Assembly (NCBI GenBank): GCA_910579135.1
Contig: CAJTTM010000024.1
Location: 1 to 34,980 of the forward strand
DNA length: 34,980 bases
From: an uncultured Erysipelotrichales bacterium
GTDB taxonomy: Bacteria; Bacillota_I; Bacilli_A; Erysipelotrichales; Coprobacillaceae
Direction: 5' to 3'
Shown here: positions 7,219 to 16,852 of the stretch, one piece after another
Layout of the letters: every line of letters begins with the position of its first letter
How positions within the stretch are numbered: the stretch's first letter is position 1
Notes under the pieces: generated by a model
Seen by the model: the letters and a program-made list of their open reading frames with translations, nothing else
Databases searched by the model: none
Told to the model about the DNA's origin: nothing
Position numbers and translations under genes: made by a program

Positions 7219-7379
7219 ATTAATTCCATTTTTATTTTGTATAATAAAAACTATACTTACCTATTTTGTTCTTTTGATTTTAAACTCCTTATTTTATTTC
7301 GTTGAACTCTCCTCATCCACTCTGACAGTGAGGAAAAACAAAGAAACCTCTTTTTGAAAAAGAATCTAAAAGCATTTTT
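7219..7379. other. intergenic stretch at the convergent ends
   Basis: This lies between the LacI terminator and the stop codon of the M16C protease. It contains an imperfect hairpin (TCCTCA...TGAGGA, 7309-7334) but no clear minus-strand terminator and no open frame that I can support. Confidence 0.4.
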
Positions 7380-10283
7380 CTAGAGTTTAATAATTTCCCA
7401 TGATTCATCACAGGTCTGTTCAATAGCTTCATTACTTCCTATTAAACACCAAGAATTATATTGTTCTACGTTTTCTATGAAACTTGCTAATTTCAATAAA
7501 ATTTCTTTATTTAGATTTAAAACTTCTTTACGCTTTCTTATATGATCTTGAAGTGTAACCCCTCTAAAATAATTAACATCTCCTGTATAAGACCTAACTC
7601 TTGTTTCTAATAACGGTTCTTGAGATGCAATAGTACCTATTATATATTTATCAAGTGGTTCTTCTTGCTCACACAATTTCTTCAAATAGTCTATTGTATG
7701 ATTATAAATTGATAATGTTCTTTTTGGTGAAGGGTCTCTATAAGATGAAAATTTTATAGATCCTGATGAATCAATTTTAAACGAACATCCGTAGGCTCCT
7801 CCTTTTACACGTACTTCATTCCATAAGTAATCATAAGTTAAGATTGTTGATAAAACATCATACACATTATGATATTCTACACCGTAGTCCTTTAAATGTC
7901 CTGCAGACACCATATAAGAAATAGAAGCAGGTATTTGAATAGCTTCTTTTGTTTGAATTGTATCCAAATCAACAATAAGTTCACTTGTTTGTTTTGGCTG
8001 ATTTGTTTTTGTTAGTTTATCTATAAGTCCTAAATAACTAGAATCATCATTATGCTTTGTAACACTTACAACTAAATGACTTTTATCAAATAATATTCTT
8101 TGTGCCTTTTCACAGATAGCAATAAAATCATCAATTCTTTCATCAAAATGATTTTCAAAATCTTTTAAATAATTATAAAACTGAATACCTGTTGTTAATT
8201 CATTAATATAATCAGTTCCTGATCCATAAGATAAAGCACGTTTAATTGCAAACTGATTACCTGAAGCAATAATGCTTTCATACATACCAGCTTTTCCCTG
8301 ATGTAAAATATCTAATATTAACTCTTTAGCAATATCTTCTTTATATAAAGTATGGCTTAAAATATCAGCAATTAAATCGAATGCCTTTTTCTCTTTTGCT
8401 ACTAACGAACTAAACGAAACAACAAAATAAGGTAAAGATATATCTTTATCTTTTGAATCAAAACATTGAATATCATAATCAATAAACCCAAATGTACTTC
8501 CAAACTCTTTTTCTAAATCTAATAACGATCTTGTTTGAGTAGGTATTACACCTAATAAATTTGTTAGAAATGATAATGCTTGAAAATCATCAATAGAGAA
8601 AGTTGCTAATGAAAAGTATAAATAATAATGAACAATATTTTTCTCTTCACATTGATGTTTTAAAATAGTCACACCTTTTTCTTCAACAACTTTTATTTCT
8701 TCAATATCAGGAATTTCATCTACATCTGATAAAGATAATTTTGGTAATGTATTTAATTCTTCTAATGTATCTAATTTATTCTGCCAATTCACTAATTGAT
8801 AATTTAAATCAATCATTTCTTGGGTTTTTAATTTGTCCCAAGATTCCTTTGCATGAATTAATTGTATCTTTTCTGCTTCTATTAACTCTCTACCTTTAGT
8901 TAATGAAGGCAGTAAATAATGTTTTATTGTTGTTTCATCATCAAAAGTAAGATTCCTTAATAAATTAATATAAAAATGAGTATTCATTGATTGACGTAAA
9001 AATTGTATATCTTGATCATGTAATAATCCTAACATTGGATCATTATCAAAAAGCCATGTCTTTAAAACATTAATATTTCTTTCTAATCCTTTTGGTTCTG
9101 ATAATTCTTTTAAACTATATTCTATAGAATCAATAATAGCATTAATTTTTTCATAGTCTAATCCTTCATGAATTAAATCCAAAATAGTATTAGTAATAGT
9201 TTTATTAATTTCATCTTTATCTTTATAATTGATATTTTTTATAATCATCATAAGAAATGGTTGTAATGTTGTATCTTCAACCATCATTTGTACATCTTGA
9301 GCATAGCCATTAGAAAGAAGTGCCTTCTTTAAAGGAGATTCATTTGTTGCACATAAATAATGGCATAAAACCATATAGCCTAAACATAATTGAGAATCAT
9401 TTTGATCTGAAATAATCTTACCTATACCCATATAAGCTTGACTTTCATCAATCTCATCAACCTCATAATAATCAATTGTTTCCTTTACAGGTTTAATCGT
9501 TTGAGCATTAATAACATAAGAATCATCAGAATGATTATAATGACATAAATAATCTTCATCAATCATCTTTAACACTTTTTCTATATCAAGATCTCCATCT
9601 AAATAAATTCTTGCATTAGTTGGATGATAATACTTTTTATGTGTTTCTAAAAAATTTTGATATGTTAATTCAGGAATATTTTGAGGTATTCCTCCTGCAG
9701 AATATCCATAACAATTATTAGGAAACATAAGTTTCATTAAGTTTTGTGATAATATACTCTCTGGTGAAGAATAAACACCTTTCATTTCATTAAAGACTAT
9801 ACCTTTGTATGTAGGTATATCTTCATGATCAAAAATTTCATAATGCCATCCCTCCTGATAAAAGACATTAGGATTTGTATAAATTGTAGGAGAAAAAACA
9901 GCATCTAAATATACTTTTGTAAGATTCAAAAAATCTTTTTCGTTTTTACTAGAAACAGGGAATACTGTTTTATCTGGAAATGTCATAGCATTCAAAAAAG
10001 TATTCATAGAACTCTTTAGTAATTCTACAAATGGCTCCTTAACAGGAAAAGACTTTGATCCACCTAATACTGAATGTTCTAAGATATGAAAGACCCCAGT
10101 GTTATCGCTAGGAATTGTTTTAAAAGTAATGGAAAATAGTTTATTCTTTTCATTATTTTCTAACCATATTAATGAAGCTCCAGTTTGAATATGAGTAAGT
10201 TCCCATAATCTGCCATTAACTTCATTATTTTCTCTTACTCTTTTGACTTCAAAACCATATATTTTTTTATTTACTTTTAACAT
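7380..10283 (-). CDS. M16C (PreP-like) zinc metalloprotease
   Basis: The 967-residue protein has the inverted zinc motif HILEH (His66, Glu69, His70) and the third ligand in FNEMKGV (Glu166), the same spacing as in presequence protease PreP. The rest fits the two pseudo-symmetric halves of the family, and the C-terminal Arg/Tyr pair is in VRVKGGAYGC. Such enzymes form a closed chamber and degrade unfolded peptides of up to about 70 residues. There is no signal peptide, so it acts in the cytoplasm. It is the last gene of the eight-gene unit and starts 7 nt after the flavoprotein stop, with AGGT before its ATG. Its place behind chaperone-, thioredoxin- and exporter-like genes suggests that it disposes of the substrate handled by this operon. 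Confidence 0.92.
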   Translation of the reverse strand: MLKVNKKIYGFEVKRVRENNEVNGRLWELTHIQTGASLIWLENNEKNKLFSITFKTIPSDNTGVFHILEHSVLGGSKSFPVKEPFVELLKSSMNTFLNAMTFPDKTVFPVSSKNEKDFLNLTKVYLDAVFSPTIYTNPNVFYQEGWHYEIFDHEDIPTYKGIVFNEMKGVYSSPESILSQNLMKLMFPNNCYGYSAGGIPQNIPELTYQNFLETHKKYYHPTNARIYLDGDLDIEKVLKMIDEDYLCHYNHSDDSYVINAQTIKPVKETIDYYEVDEIDESQAYMGIGKIISDQNDSQLCLGYMVLCHYLCATNESPLKKALLSNGYAQDVQMMVEDTTLQPFLMMIIKNINYKDKDEINKTITNTILDLIHEGLDYEKINAIIDSIEYSLKELSEPKGLERNINVLKTWLFDNDPMLGLLHDQDIQFLRQSMNTHFYINLLRNLTFDDETTIKHYLLPSLTKGRELIEAEKIQLIHAKESWDKLKTQEMIDLNYQLVNWQNKLDTLEELNTLPKLSLSDVDEIPDIEEIKVVEEKGVTILKHQCEEKNIVHYYLYFSLATFSIDDFQALSFLTNLLGVIPTQTRSLLDLEKEFGSTFGFIDYDIQCFDSKDKDISLPYFVVSFSSLVAKEKKAFDLIADILSHTLYKEDIAKELILDILHQGKAGMYESIIASGNQFAIKRALSYGSGTDYINELTTGIQFYNYLKDFENHFDERIDDFIAICEKAQRILFDKSHLVVSVTKHNDDSSYLGLIDKLTKTNQPKQTSELIVDLDTIQTKEAIQIPASISYMVSAGHLKDYGVEYHNVYDVLSTILTYDYLWNEVRVKGGAYGCSFKIDSSGSIKFSSYRDPSPKRTLSIYNHTIDYLKKLCEQEEPLDKYIIGTIASQEPLLETRVRSYTGDVNYFRGVTLQDHIRKRKEVLNLNKEILLKLASFIENVEQYNSWCLIGSNEAIEQTCDESWEIIKL

Positions 10284-10290
10284 AACATAC

Positions 10291-11151
10291 CTAATCTAAT
10301 GAAGATAAATATTCTACAGCACTATGTGCAGCAATATTTCCTTCACCTACAGCTTTAGTATATTGGTAAGGTCTACCTGTACAATCACCAGCTGCAAATA
10401 TACCCTTTAAACTTGTTTCCATTTGACGATTAACTTTAATATGGTTATTTTCTAATTCTAATTGAGGAAGTAATGTTCCTAAAGAAATTCCATCTCTCAA
10501 ACAAAAAATTCCATCTACTTGATAACTCTCTCCGCTCCTTAAAGTAATTCCTTTTACTCTAGAATTTTCTTCTTCAATCTTCACAATTCGACTATTTAAT
10601 CTTTCAATATTATCATGAGTAATAGTAACATCTTTATAAATAGGATCATAATATACAATTTTTGCAAGATCTGCCAAGTACTTCACTTCATGTTCAAAGC
10701 GTTTAGCATTACAAATAATCGCAATTGTTCGATCTTTATAAATTTCACCATCACACGTTGCACAATAACTAATCCCTTTACCTACCAATGATGTTTCATT
10801 TGGAAGTGTTCCAATTGTAGCAATACCTGTTGTTAAAATAATAGATTTGGCTTCAAAATATTCACTTCCTGCCATAATTGCATATGTTTTACCCATAGGC
10901 ATAATTTGATTAACCATTTGTTCAATAATTTCTAATCCCAATTCATCTTTATGCCTTTTAAAAGCTTCATTCAAATCTTTACCTGTAATTTTTCCTACTC
11001 CAGGATAATTACTTATCAACTCTGCTTTAGATACTTTATCACTTAAATTTTGACTTCCAAACCATACATAACTTTTTCCAAGAATTTTTACATTCATTGC
11101 AGCAGATAAACCAGCTGGTCCTGTTCCTATAATTGCGACATCATAAATCAT
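10291..11151 (-). CDS. thioredoxin-reductase-like flavoprotein with degenerate NADPH motif
   Basis: This 286-residue protein has an N-terminal FAD fingerprint GTGPAG (9-14), the redox pair CATC (Cys130, Cys133), and a C-terminal GIFAAGDCTG and KAVGEGNIAA. These show the thioredoxin-reductase fold. The second nucleotide site, normally GxGxxA followed by basic residues, is instead IAIICNAKRFEHEV (143-156), without the glycines. It is also shorter than the usual 305-320 residues. This resembles the ferredoxin-dependent flavin thioredoxin reductases (FFTR) of clostridia, which lack NADPH binding, so reduction by ferredoxin or another donor is likely. The ATG at 11151 has AAAGGGG 9 nt upstream. 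It follows trxA by 20 nt, and that thioredoxin is its probable partner. Confidence 0.85.
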   Translation of the reverse strand: MIYDVAIIGTGPAGLSAAMNVKILGKSYVWFGSQNLSDKVSKAELISNYPGVGKITGKDLNEAFKRHKDELGLEIIEQMVNQIMPMGKTYAIMAGSEYFEAKSIILTTGIATIGTLPNETSLVGKGISYCATCDGEIYKDRTIAIICNAKRFEHEVKYLADLAKIVYYDPIYKDVTITHDNIERLNSRIVKIEEENSRVKGITLRSGESYQVDGIFCLRDGISLGTLLPQLELENNHIKVNRQMETSLKGIFAAGDCTGRPYQYTKAVGEGNIAAHSAVEYLSSLD

Positions 11152-11171
11152 TTTATAGTTCCCCTTTATCA

Positions 11172-11489
11172 TTATTCATAATAATACTGCCCAATCTTTT
11201 CAGTGACTTCATCAGCACTCATTAATCCAACAACACGCTCTACTTCTTTTCCGTCTTTAATAAACAACACTGTAGGAACAGCATCAATATTTAATTCTTT
11301 TCCAAAAGCTGGATAATCACTTAAATTGACTTTGATAATATTAATAAAAGGTAACTCTAATGATAATTCTTCTAATATTTTAGCAAATACTTTACATGGT
11401 CCACATGTATTAGTAAAAAAGTCTACAATAGAAAAACCTTCTTTAATTAATTCATTATAATTTTCATAAGTTGCATATTTAATATTCAT
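11172..11489 (-). CDS. trxA: thioredoxin
   Basis: The 105-residue protein has one thioredoxin domain with the active site CGPC (Cys29, Cys32) and the cis-proline in AVPTVLF. The Trp that nearly always precedes CGPC is Thr (TNTCGPC). It has no signal peptide and is cytoplasmic. The start codon lies one base after the stop of the upstream trigger-factor-like gene, and its ribosome site (AGGGAGAG) is inside that gene, so translation is probably coupled. The flavoprotein directly downstream is the likely reductase. Its operon partners suggest disulfide control on a dedicated substrate and not only general thioredoxin duty. Confidence 0.92.
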   Translation of the reverse strand: MNIKYATYENYNELIKEGFSIVDFFTNTCGPCKVFAKILEELSLELPFINIIKVNLSDYPAFGKELNIDAVPTVLFIKDGKEVERVVGLMSADEVTEKIGQYYYE

Positions 11490-11490
11490 T

Positions 11491-12366
11491 TTATTTATCT
11501 CTCCCTAATTCTATTAATTTTGTTAAAGTATAATTTTCAAGTCTAGTCATATAATAATCTGCATATTGATCAATTAAATATGATATCTCACTTTCTTCTT
11601 CCATTGCTTTTTCTTCACTACAGTTTTTAGCAACAGCCATTTTTTGTATGTGAGACAAGTAATCTTCATGTGTAATCAGTTGATTTCTTTCTCTTAAACA
11701 GTATTCTCCGAGCAATGCAGCTTTTAAACTAGAAATTGTAATTGAAGTGATGAATTCTTTTGATAACTCTTCTTTATCTTTAAATGATTCTTTATAAGCA
11801 TTATATGAAATATTCACTTCATCTTGATCTAATTCAAACTCACATTGATCCATAATAACACCGCCTAAATAGCTTTGGGCTTCGTCTACTTCCTCTTCTA
11901 ATTCATCAGTATAGATTAATGATAAACATTTATTCTCTAATTCATAAACAGTTGAAACATCTTCTATATGACAAGACTCAACAAATGTATCATTTAATTC
12001 AGGTAAAACATCTCTTTGAATATTTAAGATAGTCACTTTAACATCTTCATTATTAATTGTTAGAGTAACTGTTTCATTTTTATTTAATCCTATTAATTGT
12101 TGTTCAAAATCTTTACCCATTAAATTAAGACCAACTCTTAGTCTCATATGTTCTTTGTTATATCGTGGTAATTGACTGACACAAGCTAATTCTACCAAAT
12201 CTCTTTTTTGAATATAGTCTACTTCTTTTATTGATGCATATTGTGTTAAAAACTTAGTCACTTGATTGTTAATAATATCTTTACTCACATCTAAATGCTT
12301 AGCATATTCACTTAAATCGACATTTTTAAAACTTACATATTTCTTTATTTTAGATTTAAATTCCAT
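11491..12366 (-). CDS. trigger-factor-like foldase, second copy
   Basis: The 291-residue protein resembles the middle and C-terminal parts of trigger factor. Residues about 45-125 follow the FKBP-type PPIase pattern (DLVELACVS..., GKDFEQQLIGLNKNETVTL, ILNIQRDVLPELND), and the remainder is a long helical, acidic region like the chaperone arms. The N-terminal ribosome-binding domain with its GFRxG motif is absent, and the flap (FPEDYHAEEL-like) of the PPIase domain is deleted, so isomerase activity is doubtful. It is a diverged tandem paralogue of the gene at 12383-13339, 16 nt upstream; they share the IKxF/D start and the pattern (ASIKEV/ASIKDV ... LPEL). There is no signal peptide. It is probably a ribosome-independent holdase for a substrate of this operon. 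Confidence 0.72.
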   Translation of the reverse strand: MEFKSKIKKYVSFKNVDLSEYAKHLDVSKDIINNQVTKFLTQYASIKEVDYIQKRDLVELACVSQLPRYNKEHMRLRVGLNLMGKDFEQQLIGLNKNETVTLTINNEDVKVTILNIQRDVLPELNDTFVESCHIEDVSTVYELENKCLSLIYTDELEEEVDEAQSYLGGVIMDQCEFELDQDEVNISYNAYKESFKDKEELSKEFITSITISSLKAALLGEYCLRERNQLITHEDYLSHIQKMAVAKNCSEEKAMEEESEISYLIDQYADYYMTRLENYTLTKLIELGRDK

Positions 12367-12382
12367 ATCTTTTCTCTCTTTC

Positions 12383-13339
12383 TTAAAACAATTTATTTTC
12401 TAAGATTAATTCCTTCAAATATTTTTTTACATAAGATTCTATTTGATTAAAGTTATATTCTCCTGCTTGTTGAAGCAGATATTTTTCATAAGGTAATTCC
12501 TTTTTTGCTTCCTCCTTCGTTCCACCAATACCTTCTATATATAAAGCTATTGCCTGATCATATCCATCTTCTGGTAATTGATAATCATCATCTTTCATTT
12601 GTTTAAAACCAATAAGTGCTGATTTAAATGACGATACAAAGATATCTGATACAAATTTAAAATGCTCTTCTTTTGTTCTTCCAGATATTTCTAACATTGT
12701 TTTCTCATTAATTGTTTCAGGATCATAACCATTAGAAACAATCATATCTTTTGCCATCTTTATACCTTCTTGTTTTTGCATTTCTATTTCTTCTTCATCC
12801 AATTCAAATTCACTTCTAGAAGTTACTTCATCACTAATATATAAGGCTACACTTTCTGTCATATCTTCTATAAATTCATTACACTTTTTTGTGTAGATTT
12901 TTTCTTTTAATTGTTCTAATGTATTTACACCTTCAATATGAAATGAACTTATATTTTGATTAGTTAACTCAGGTAACTCTTTTCTTTTAATAGATTCAAT
13001 TGTTACACGAACTTGATCATTCTGAATTATAAATTCTTTACATTCATGAAGATGACTACCTACAAGCTTTGATTCTAATTCTTTATTAAATAATCCTAAA
13101 CCTATTTTTACATTTATATTTATTTTATTAAATCTTGGATTATTTGAACTACAATTCAATATAACAAAATCATCTTTTTTAATAGTATTCACATCTTTTA
13201 TAGATGCATTTTGTTTTTGAATCTTTAATAGTTCATTTTCTAAATCCTCTTTACTTAATTGAAATCCTTTAATCACTTTATTTAAGCCTACTTTTTTATA
13301 GTCAAAGACTTTAATAACTCTCGATTTAAAACGATTCAT
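12383..13339 (-). CDS. trigger-factor-like foldase, first copy
   Basis: The 318-residue protein has the same plan as its downstream paralogue: a short N-terminal segment, a PPIase-like part (ASIKDVNTIKKDDFVILN, LFNKELESKLVGSHLHE, SIKRKELPELTNQ), then a long helical acidic region (EFELDEEEIEMQKQEG and more). The ribosome-binding domain of trigger factor is missing. AGGAGG lies 5 nt before the ATG. It begins 9 nt after the stop of the exporter subunit gene, and such spacing implies one transcript. The role as a cytosolic chaperone is an inference from the domain pattern. The two copies are clearly diverged, so they may form a heterodimer or serve different substrates. Confidence 0.72.
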   Translation of the reverse strand: MNRFKSRVIKVFDYKKVGLNKVIKGFQLSKEDLENELLKIQKQNASIKDVNTIKKDDFVILNCSSNNPRFNKININVKIGLGLFNKELESKLVGSHLHECKEFIIQNDQVRVTIESIKRKELPELTNQNISSFHIEGVNTLEQLKEKIYTKKCNEFIEDMTESVALYISDEVTSRSEFELDEEEIEMQKQEGIKMAKDMIVSNGYDPETINEKTMLEISGRTKEEHFKFVSDIFVSSFKSALIGFKQMKDDDYQLPEDGYDQAIALYIEGIGGTKEEAKKELPYEKYLLQQAGEYNFNQIESYVKKYLKELILENKLF

Positions 13340-13348
13340 ATAAACCTC

Positions 13349-15079
13349 CTATACCTCTACGAACTGTTGAATCAATAAACTTTCTTTTAAAACTTGATCA
13401 TACTTACCACTTGACTCAATAATTCCTTTATTTAAAACAACAACATGATCTGCTTTCTTTATTAAATTCAAATCATGAGTTACCATAATAACTGTCTTGT
13501 TTTCCATTAATTGATAAATACTTTTTAAAACTTCCTGTTCACAAACAGTATCAATACCACTTGTAGCTTCGTCCATAATTAAATAATTAGGATTCTTTAA
13601 TATTATTCTAGCAATCGCAATTCTTTGCAATTCTCCACCTGAACATTTTGAATCAAAATTACTGATTTGTGTATCAAATCCATCTTCTTTATTCATTATA
13701 AAATCATATGCATTGGCTTGTTTAGCAGCTTCTATGATTTCTTCATCACTAACCTCTCTACCTACACCATATCTAATATTATCTGCAATACTTCCTTTGA
13801 TCATTTGATTTCCTTGAAATAAATATCCTATTGAATCTCTCCATTTCGTAACATTGAAATCTGTAAGTTTATTATCTCCAATTCTAATTGTTCCTCTTTG
13901 AACTTCGTTAAACCTTTCTAATAACTTAAGAATCGTTGACTTCCCGCAACCATTTTCTCCAACGATTGCAGTAACTTTACATGAAGGAATTGTAAATGAA
14001 ATATTATTTAATACTTGTGTTTGATCATCATAAGAGAAAGAAACATCTTCAAAACAAATATCTTGAATATCTGATGGTATATCTAATCCTCTTTCTAATT
14101 CTTCATCTTCGCCATCCATAATTCTTCCAATCGTTGATAAAGAACCTTGAGATCTCTTAATCGCCTGCCATACGCTTGTTACCATCATTGCATTAGACAT
14201 AAATAACAAGAAATAATTATATAAGTTGACTAATTGAAACATCTTCATCGTCCCACTTCTTACTAATGCTGTTGCAACAAGTAATAGAATAATTTGATTT
14301 AAATATTGAGCAAAAGTAGAGATAGGTGCCATAAAAATAGAAATCCTTTCTTGTTTAACCAATGATTTATATCTTTCGTTATTAGCTTCGACCCCTTTTT
14401 GATATTCCTCATCTTCCATATTAGTAGACTTAATATACATAACATTTGGTAATCTTTCACCAAAGAAGTTAGTAATTTTAGAAATTGCATTATTTGTAAT
14501 ATAAATCACTTTATATTGCATTTTTCCAACAAGCCATGAAGTTAAGAAAACAACAGGAACCGCTGATAACATAATAAGTGCTAAACTTTTATATGTAATA
14601 TACATTTTATGAAATGAAGAATATAGGCCATAACCAACTGAAAAGACTTGAATCAATGCAGCTATTGCACCATAAGCACCTGTTGTATCTTCTGTTACAC
14701 GAGAAACAAGTCCCTGAGTATCTTCTTTGTCAAAAAAAGACATTGGTAATGTTAGCAATTTCCCCCAAACTGAACGGCGCACATTTCTAGACATTGCAAG
14801 TGCTGCAATTTCATTAATTCCTCCTTGTAAAGCCTCAGCTACTGCAGCTGCAATAGTAACAACCATAAAACTGACAAGAAAACCATTCTCACTAATTGCA
14901 CCTGTCATGATTTTTGATGTATAAGGGACTACCATTAGTTCTGCTTCTTTTAACACCATTGTTAATACAACAGTAAGAATAACTAATATCCATGGTATTT
15001 TTATATTTTTATAAAATTTAATCATTTGTTTAAATGATATAGAGGAATTTTTAATCTTATTATTCTTTTTATTAAACAT
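13349..15079 (-). CDS. ABC exporter half-transporter, second subunit
   Basis: The 576-residue protein has an N-terminal six-helix exporter domain (about 25-310) fused to an ATPase. The ATPase has Walker A GENGCGKST (374-382), signature CSGGELQ (479-485), Walker B YLIMDEATSG and the H-loop VTHDL. All catalytic residues are present. It starts one base after the stop of the other half-transporter, with AGGGGG 9 nt before the ATG, so the two probably form a heterodimer. Type IV exporters of this layout carry peptides, lipids or drugs. No C39 peptidase domain is present, so it does not itself cleave a leader. Neighbouring chaperone and redox genes make a peptide or protein substrate plausible, but this is inference. 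Confidence 0.9.
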   Translation of the reverse strand: MFNKKNNKIKNSSISFKQMIKFYKNIKIPWILVILTVVLTMVLKEAELMVVPYTSKIMTGAISENGFLVSFMVVTIAAAVAEALQGGINEIAALAMSRNVRRSVWGKLLTLPMSFFDKEDTQGLVSRVTEDTTGAYGAIAALIQVFSVGYGLYSSFHKMYITYKSLALIMLSAVPVVFLTSWLVGKMQYKVIYITNNAISKITNFFGERLPNVMYIKSTNMEDEEYQKGVEANNERYKSLVKQERISIFMAPISTFAQYLNQIILLLVATALVRSGTMKMFQLVNLYNYFLLFMSNAMMVTSVWQAIKRSQGSLSTIGRIMDGEDEELERGLDIPSDIQDICFEDVSFSYDDQTQVLNNISFTIPSCKVTAIVGENGCGKSTILKLLERFNEVQRGTIRIGDNKLTDFNVTKWRDSIGYLFQGNQMIKGSIADNIRYGVGREVSDEEIIEAAKQANAYDFIMNKEDGFDTQISNFDSKCSGGELQRIAIARIILKNPNYLIMDEATSGIDTVCEQEVLKSIYQLMENKTVIMVTHDLNLIKKADHVVVLNKGIIESSGKYDQVLKESLLIQQFVEV

Positions 15080-15080
15080 A

Positions 15081-16832
15081 TTATATATCCCCCTCATTCA
15101 TTAAACTTCTATAAAAATCAGATGTGATTTTCAACTCTTCAGCATTTCCCTCTATAACTTCATGTTCTTGACTGACTGCAATAATATGATCAGCAAGATT
15201 AACCGTTTTCGCTTCATGAGTGACAACAATAATTGTTCTTTTTCCCTTTAATTTTTCTAATGTATGATTAATTTCATTAGAAGAGATGATATCTAAACTT
15301 GCAGTTGGTTCATCTAATACAAGAATTTCTGCATCAGATAAGATAGCTCTTGTAATAGCTATTTTTTGTTTTTGACCACCAGATAATTTAGATCCAAATT
15401 GTCCAATTTGATAATCCAGCCCTTCTTTGTTCATAGTGATAAACTGGTCAATATGAACAAGCTTGCATACCTTCATAACTTCTTCATCACTTACTTCTCT
15501 TTTAATTCCATAGAGAATACTATCTCTAATCGACCCTGACATTAATGGAGCATTCTGTAAAACAAAAGCAATTTTATCTCGATATTCCTTTATATTATAA
15601 TCCTTAATCTCATGTCCCGACATTAATATACGTCCATTTGTAGGTGCATATATCCTTTCCAATAATTTAAGAATTGTTGATTTACCACTACCACTATGAC
15701 CAATGATAACTGTTGTTTTATTTTTAGATAATGTAAAAGAAACATCTTTTAGTACCGGCTCTGTGTTATATGCAAAAGTAACATGATCAAAAATAATATC
15801 TCCAGATTCTACTATCTCTTTTACATATCTATCCACAGACTCTTCCCTTTCATCTAAAACATCAGAAATCTTATATAATTTACCTTGTACAGCCTTTGAG
15901 CTTTCCCATAAATTTCCTAATGTATTGCAAAAACCTATATAAGTACCTGCATATAAATAAAATGTATACCATCCTTCGGCTCCAAAAGTCCCATTTCCTA
16001 ACATTTTAATTCCCATTAAAATAATACATATTTCAGGTCCAGATAAAACAATTGAACCTATTACTTGTTTTAAAATATCTAATATAACTAGATTTTTACT
16101 TGCTTTATAATAATCATCAATAATGATACGTCCTCTTTTATTTTCATAAGCTTGTTTATTAAATGCTTTTAATAATGGTAAACATGAAACAAGTTCACTT
16201 AAATAATTTGTAAAATCAGCCAACTTATATTTACTTATATTTTGAAATTTTAGATTTATACGTCCAACAACAAATGAAAATATAAAAGTAATAGGTAAAA
16301 ATCCCATTAATGTAATACCTGCATCTGAGCTTATTTTGCTCATTTCATTAATTGTTAGCACTAGAAGATTGATTTGAAACCCTAATTCTAAAATAACATC
16401 AATAATAAACTCATTTAATCCCTCTGCATCTAAAGTAATACGTGAAAGCAATGTATTAGAAGAAACGCGATCAAAATATCTAGGTTTTAACTTTAAAATC
16501 TTTCCCCATAAGGCATTTCTTAGATTACGATCAATCCTACCTCTTAATAAATGATTAATATAAAGTATAAATTGTGAAAGAGCGGTTGCAAGCAGTTCAA
16601 CACCAATAAACATGGATACACTTTCAACACTAGCATCTCCCGCAAAGAAATTACCATTAATTTGTGGTATCTTTACTGCAATTAATGAGTATCCAACAGA
16701 AATTAAAATATAAAAAAGAAGAAAGAATATTGGTATTCTAGCTAAGATACATAAATTTATAAATTTCTTCCATATTCCCTTATTATTTACTTTTGCATAA
16801 TCATCAATAATCATTTCCTGATTGTCATTCAT
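15081..16832 (-). CDS. ABC exporter half-transporter, first subunit
   Basis: The 583-residue protein has six membrane helices (about 20-320) and an ATPase with Walker A GHSGSGKST (378-386), signature LSGGQKQ near 483, Walker B ILVLDEPTAS and VTHEA. All are canonical. It lies 20 nt after the regulator gene and one base before the second subunit; GGGAG precedes its ATG. The pair looks like heterodimeric exporters such as BmrCD or LmrCD. Its sequence does not reveal the substrate. Placed directly after a PAS-type sensor regulator, it may be induced by the compound it exports. Confidence 0.9.
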   Translation of the reverse strand: MNDNQEMIIDDYAKVNNKGIWKKFINLCILARIPIFFLLFYILISVGYSLIAVKIPQINGNFFAGDASVESVSMFIGVELLATALSQFILYINHLLRGRIDRNLRNALWGKILKLKPRYFDRVSSNTLLSRITLDAEGLNEFIIDVILELGFQINLLVLTINEMSKISSDAGITLMGFLPITFIFSFVVGRINLKFQNISKYKLADFTNYLSELVSCLPLLKAFNKQAYENKRGRIIIDDYYKASKNLVILDILKQVIGSIVLSGPEICIILMGIKMLGNGTFGAEGWYTFYLYAGTYIGFCNTLGNLWESSKAVQGKLYKISDVLDEREESVDRYVKEIVESGDIIFDHVTFAYNTEPVLKDVSFTLSKNKTTVIIGHSGSGKSTILKLLERIYAPTNGRILMSGHEIKDYNIKEYRDKIAFVLQNAPLMSGSIRDSILYGIKREVSDEEVMKVCKLVHIDQFITMNKEGLDYQIGQFGSKLSGGQKQKIAITRAILSDAEILVLDEPTASLDIISSNEINHTLEKLKGKRTIIVVTHEAKTVNLADHIIAVSQEHEVIEGNAEELKITSDFYRSLMNEGDI

Positions 16833-16852
16833 TTTACTTTTCTCTCCCTTTG

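Noticed and set aside
7309..7334. Hairpin TCCTCA...TGAGGA as terminator of the M16C operon
   Set aside because: The stem is short with a long loop and no T-run follows on the minus strand, so I do not call it a terminator.
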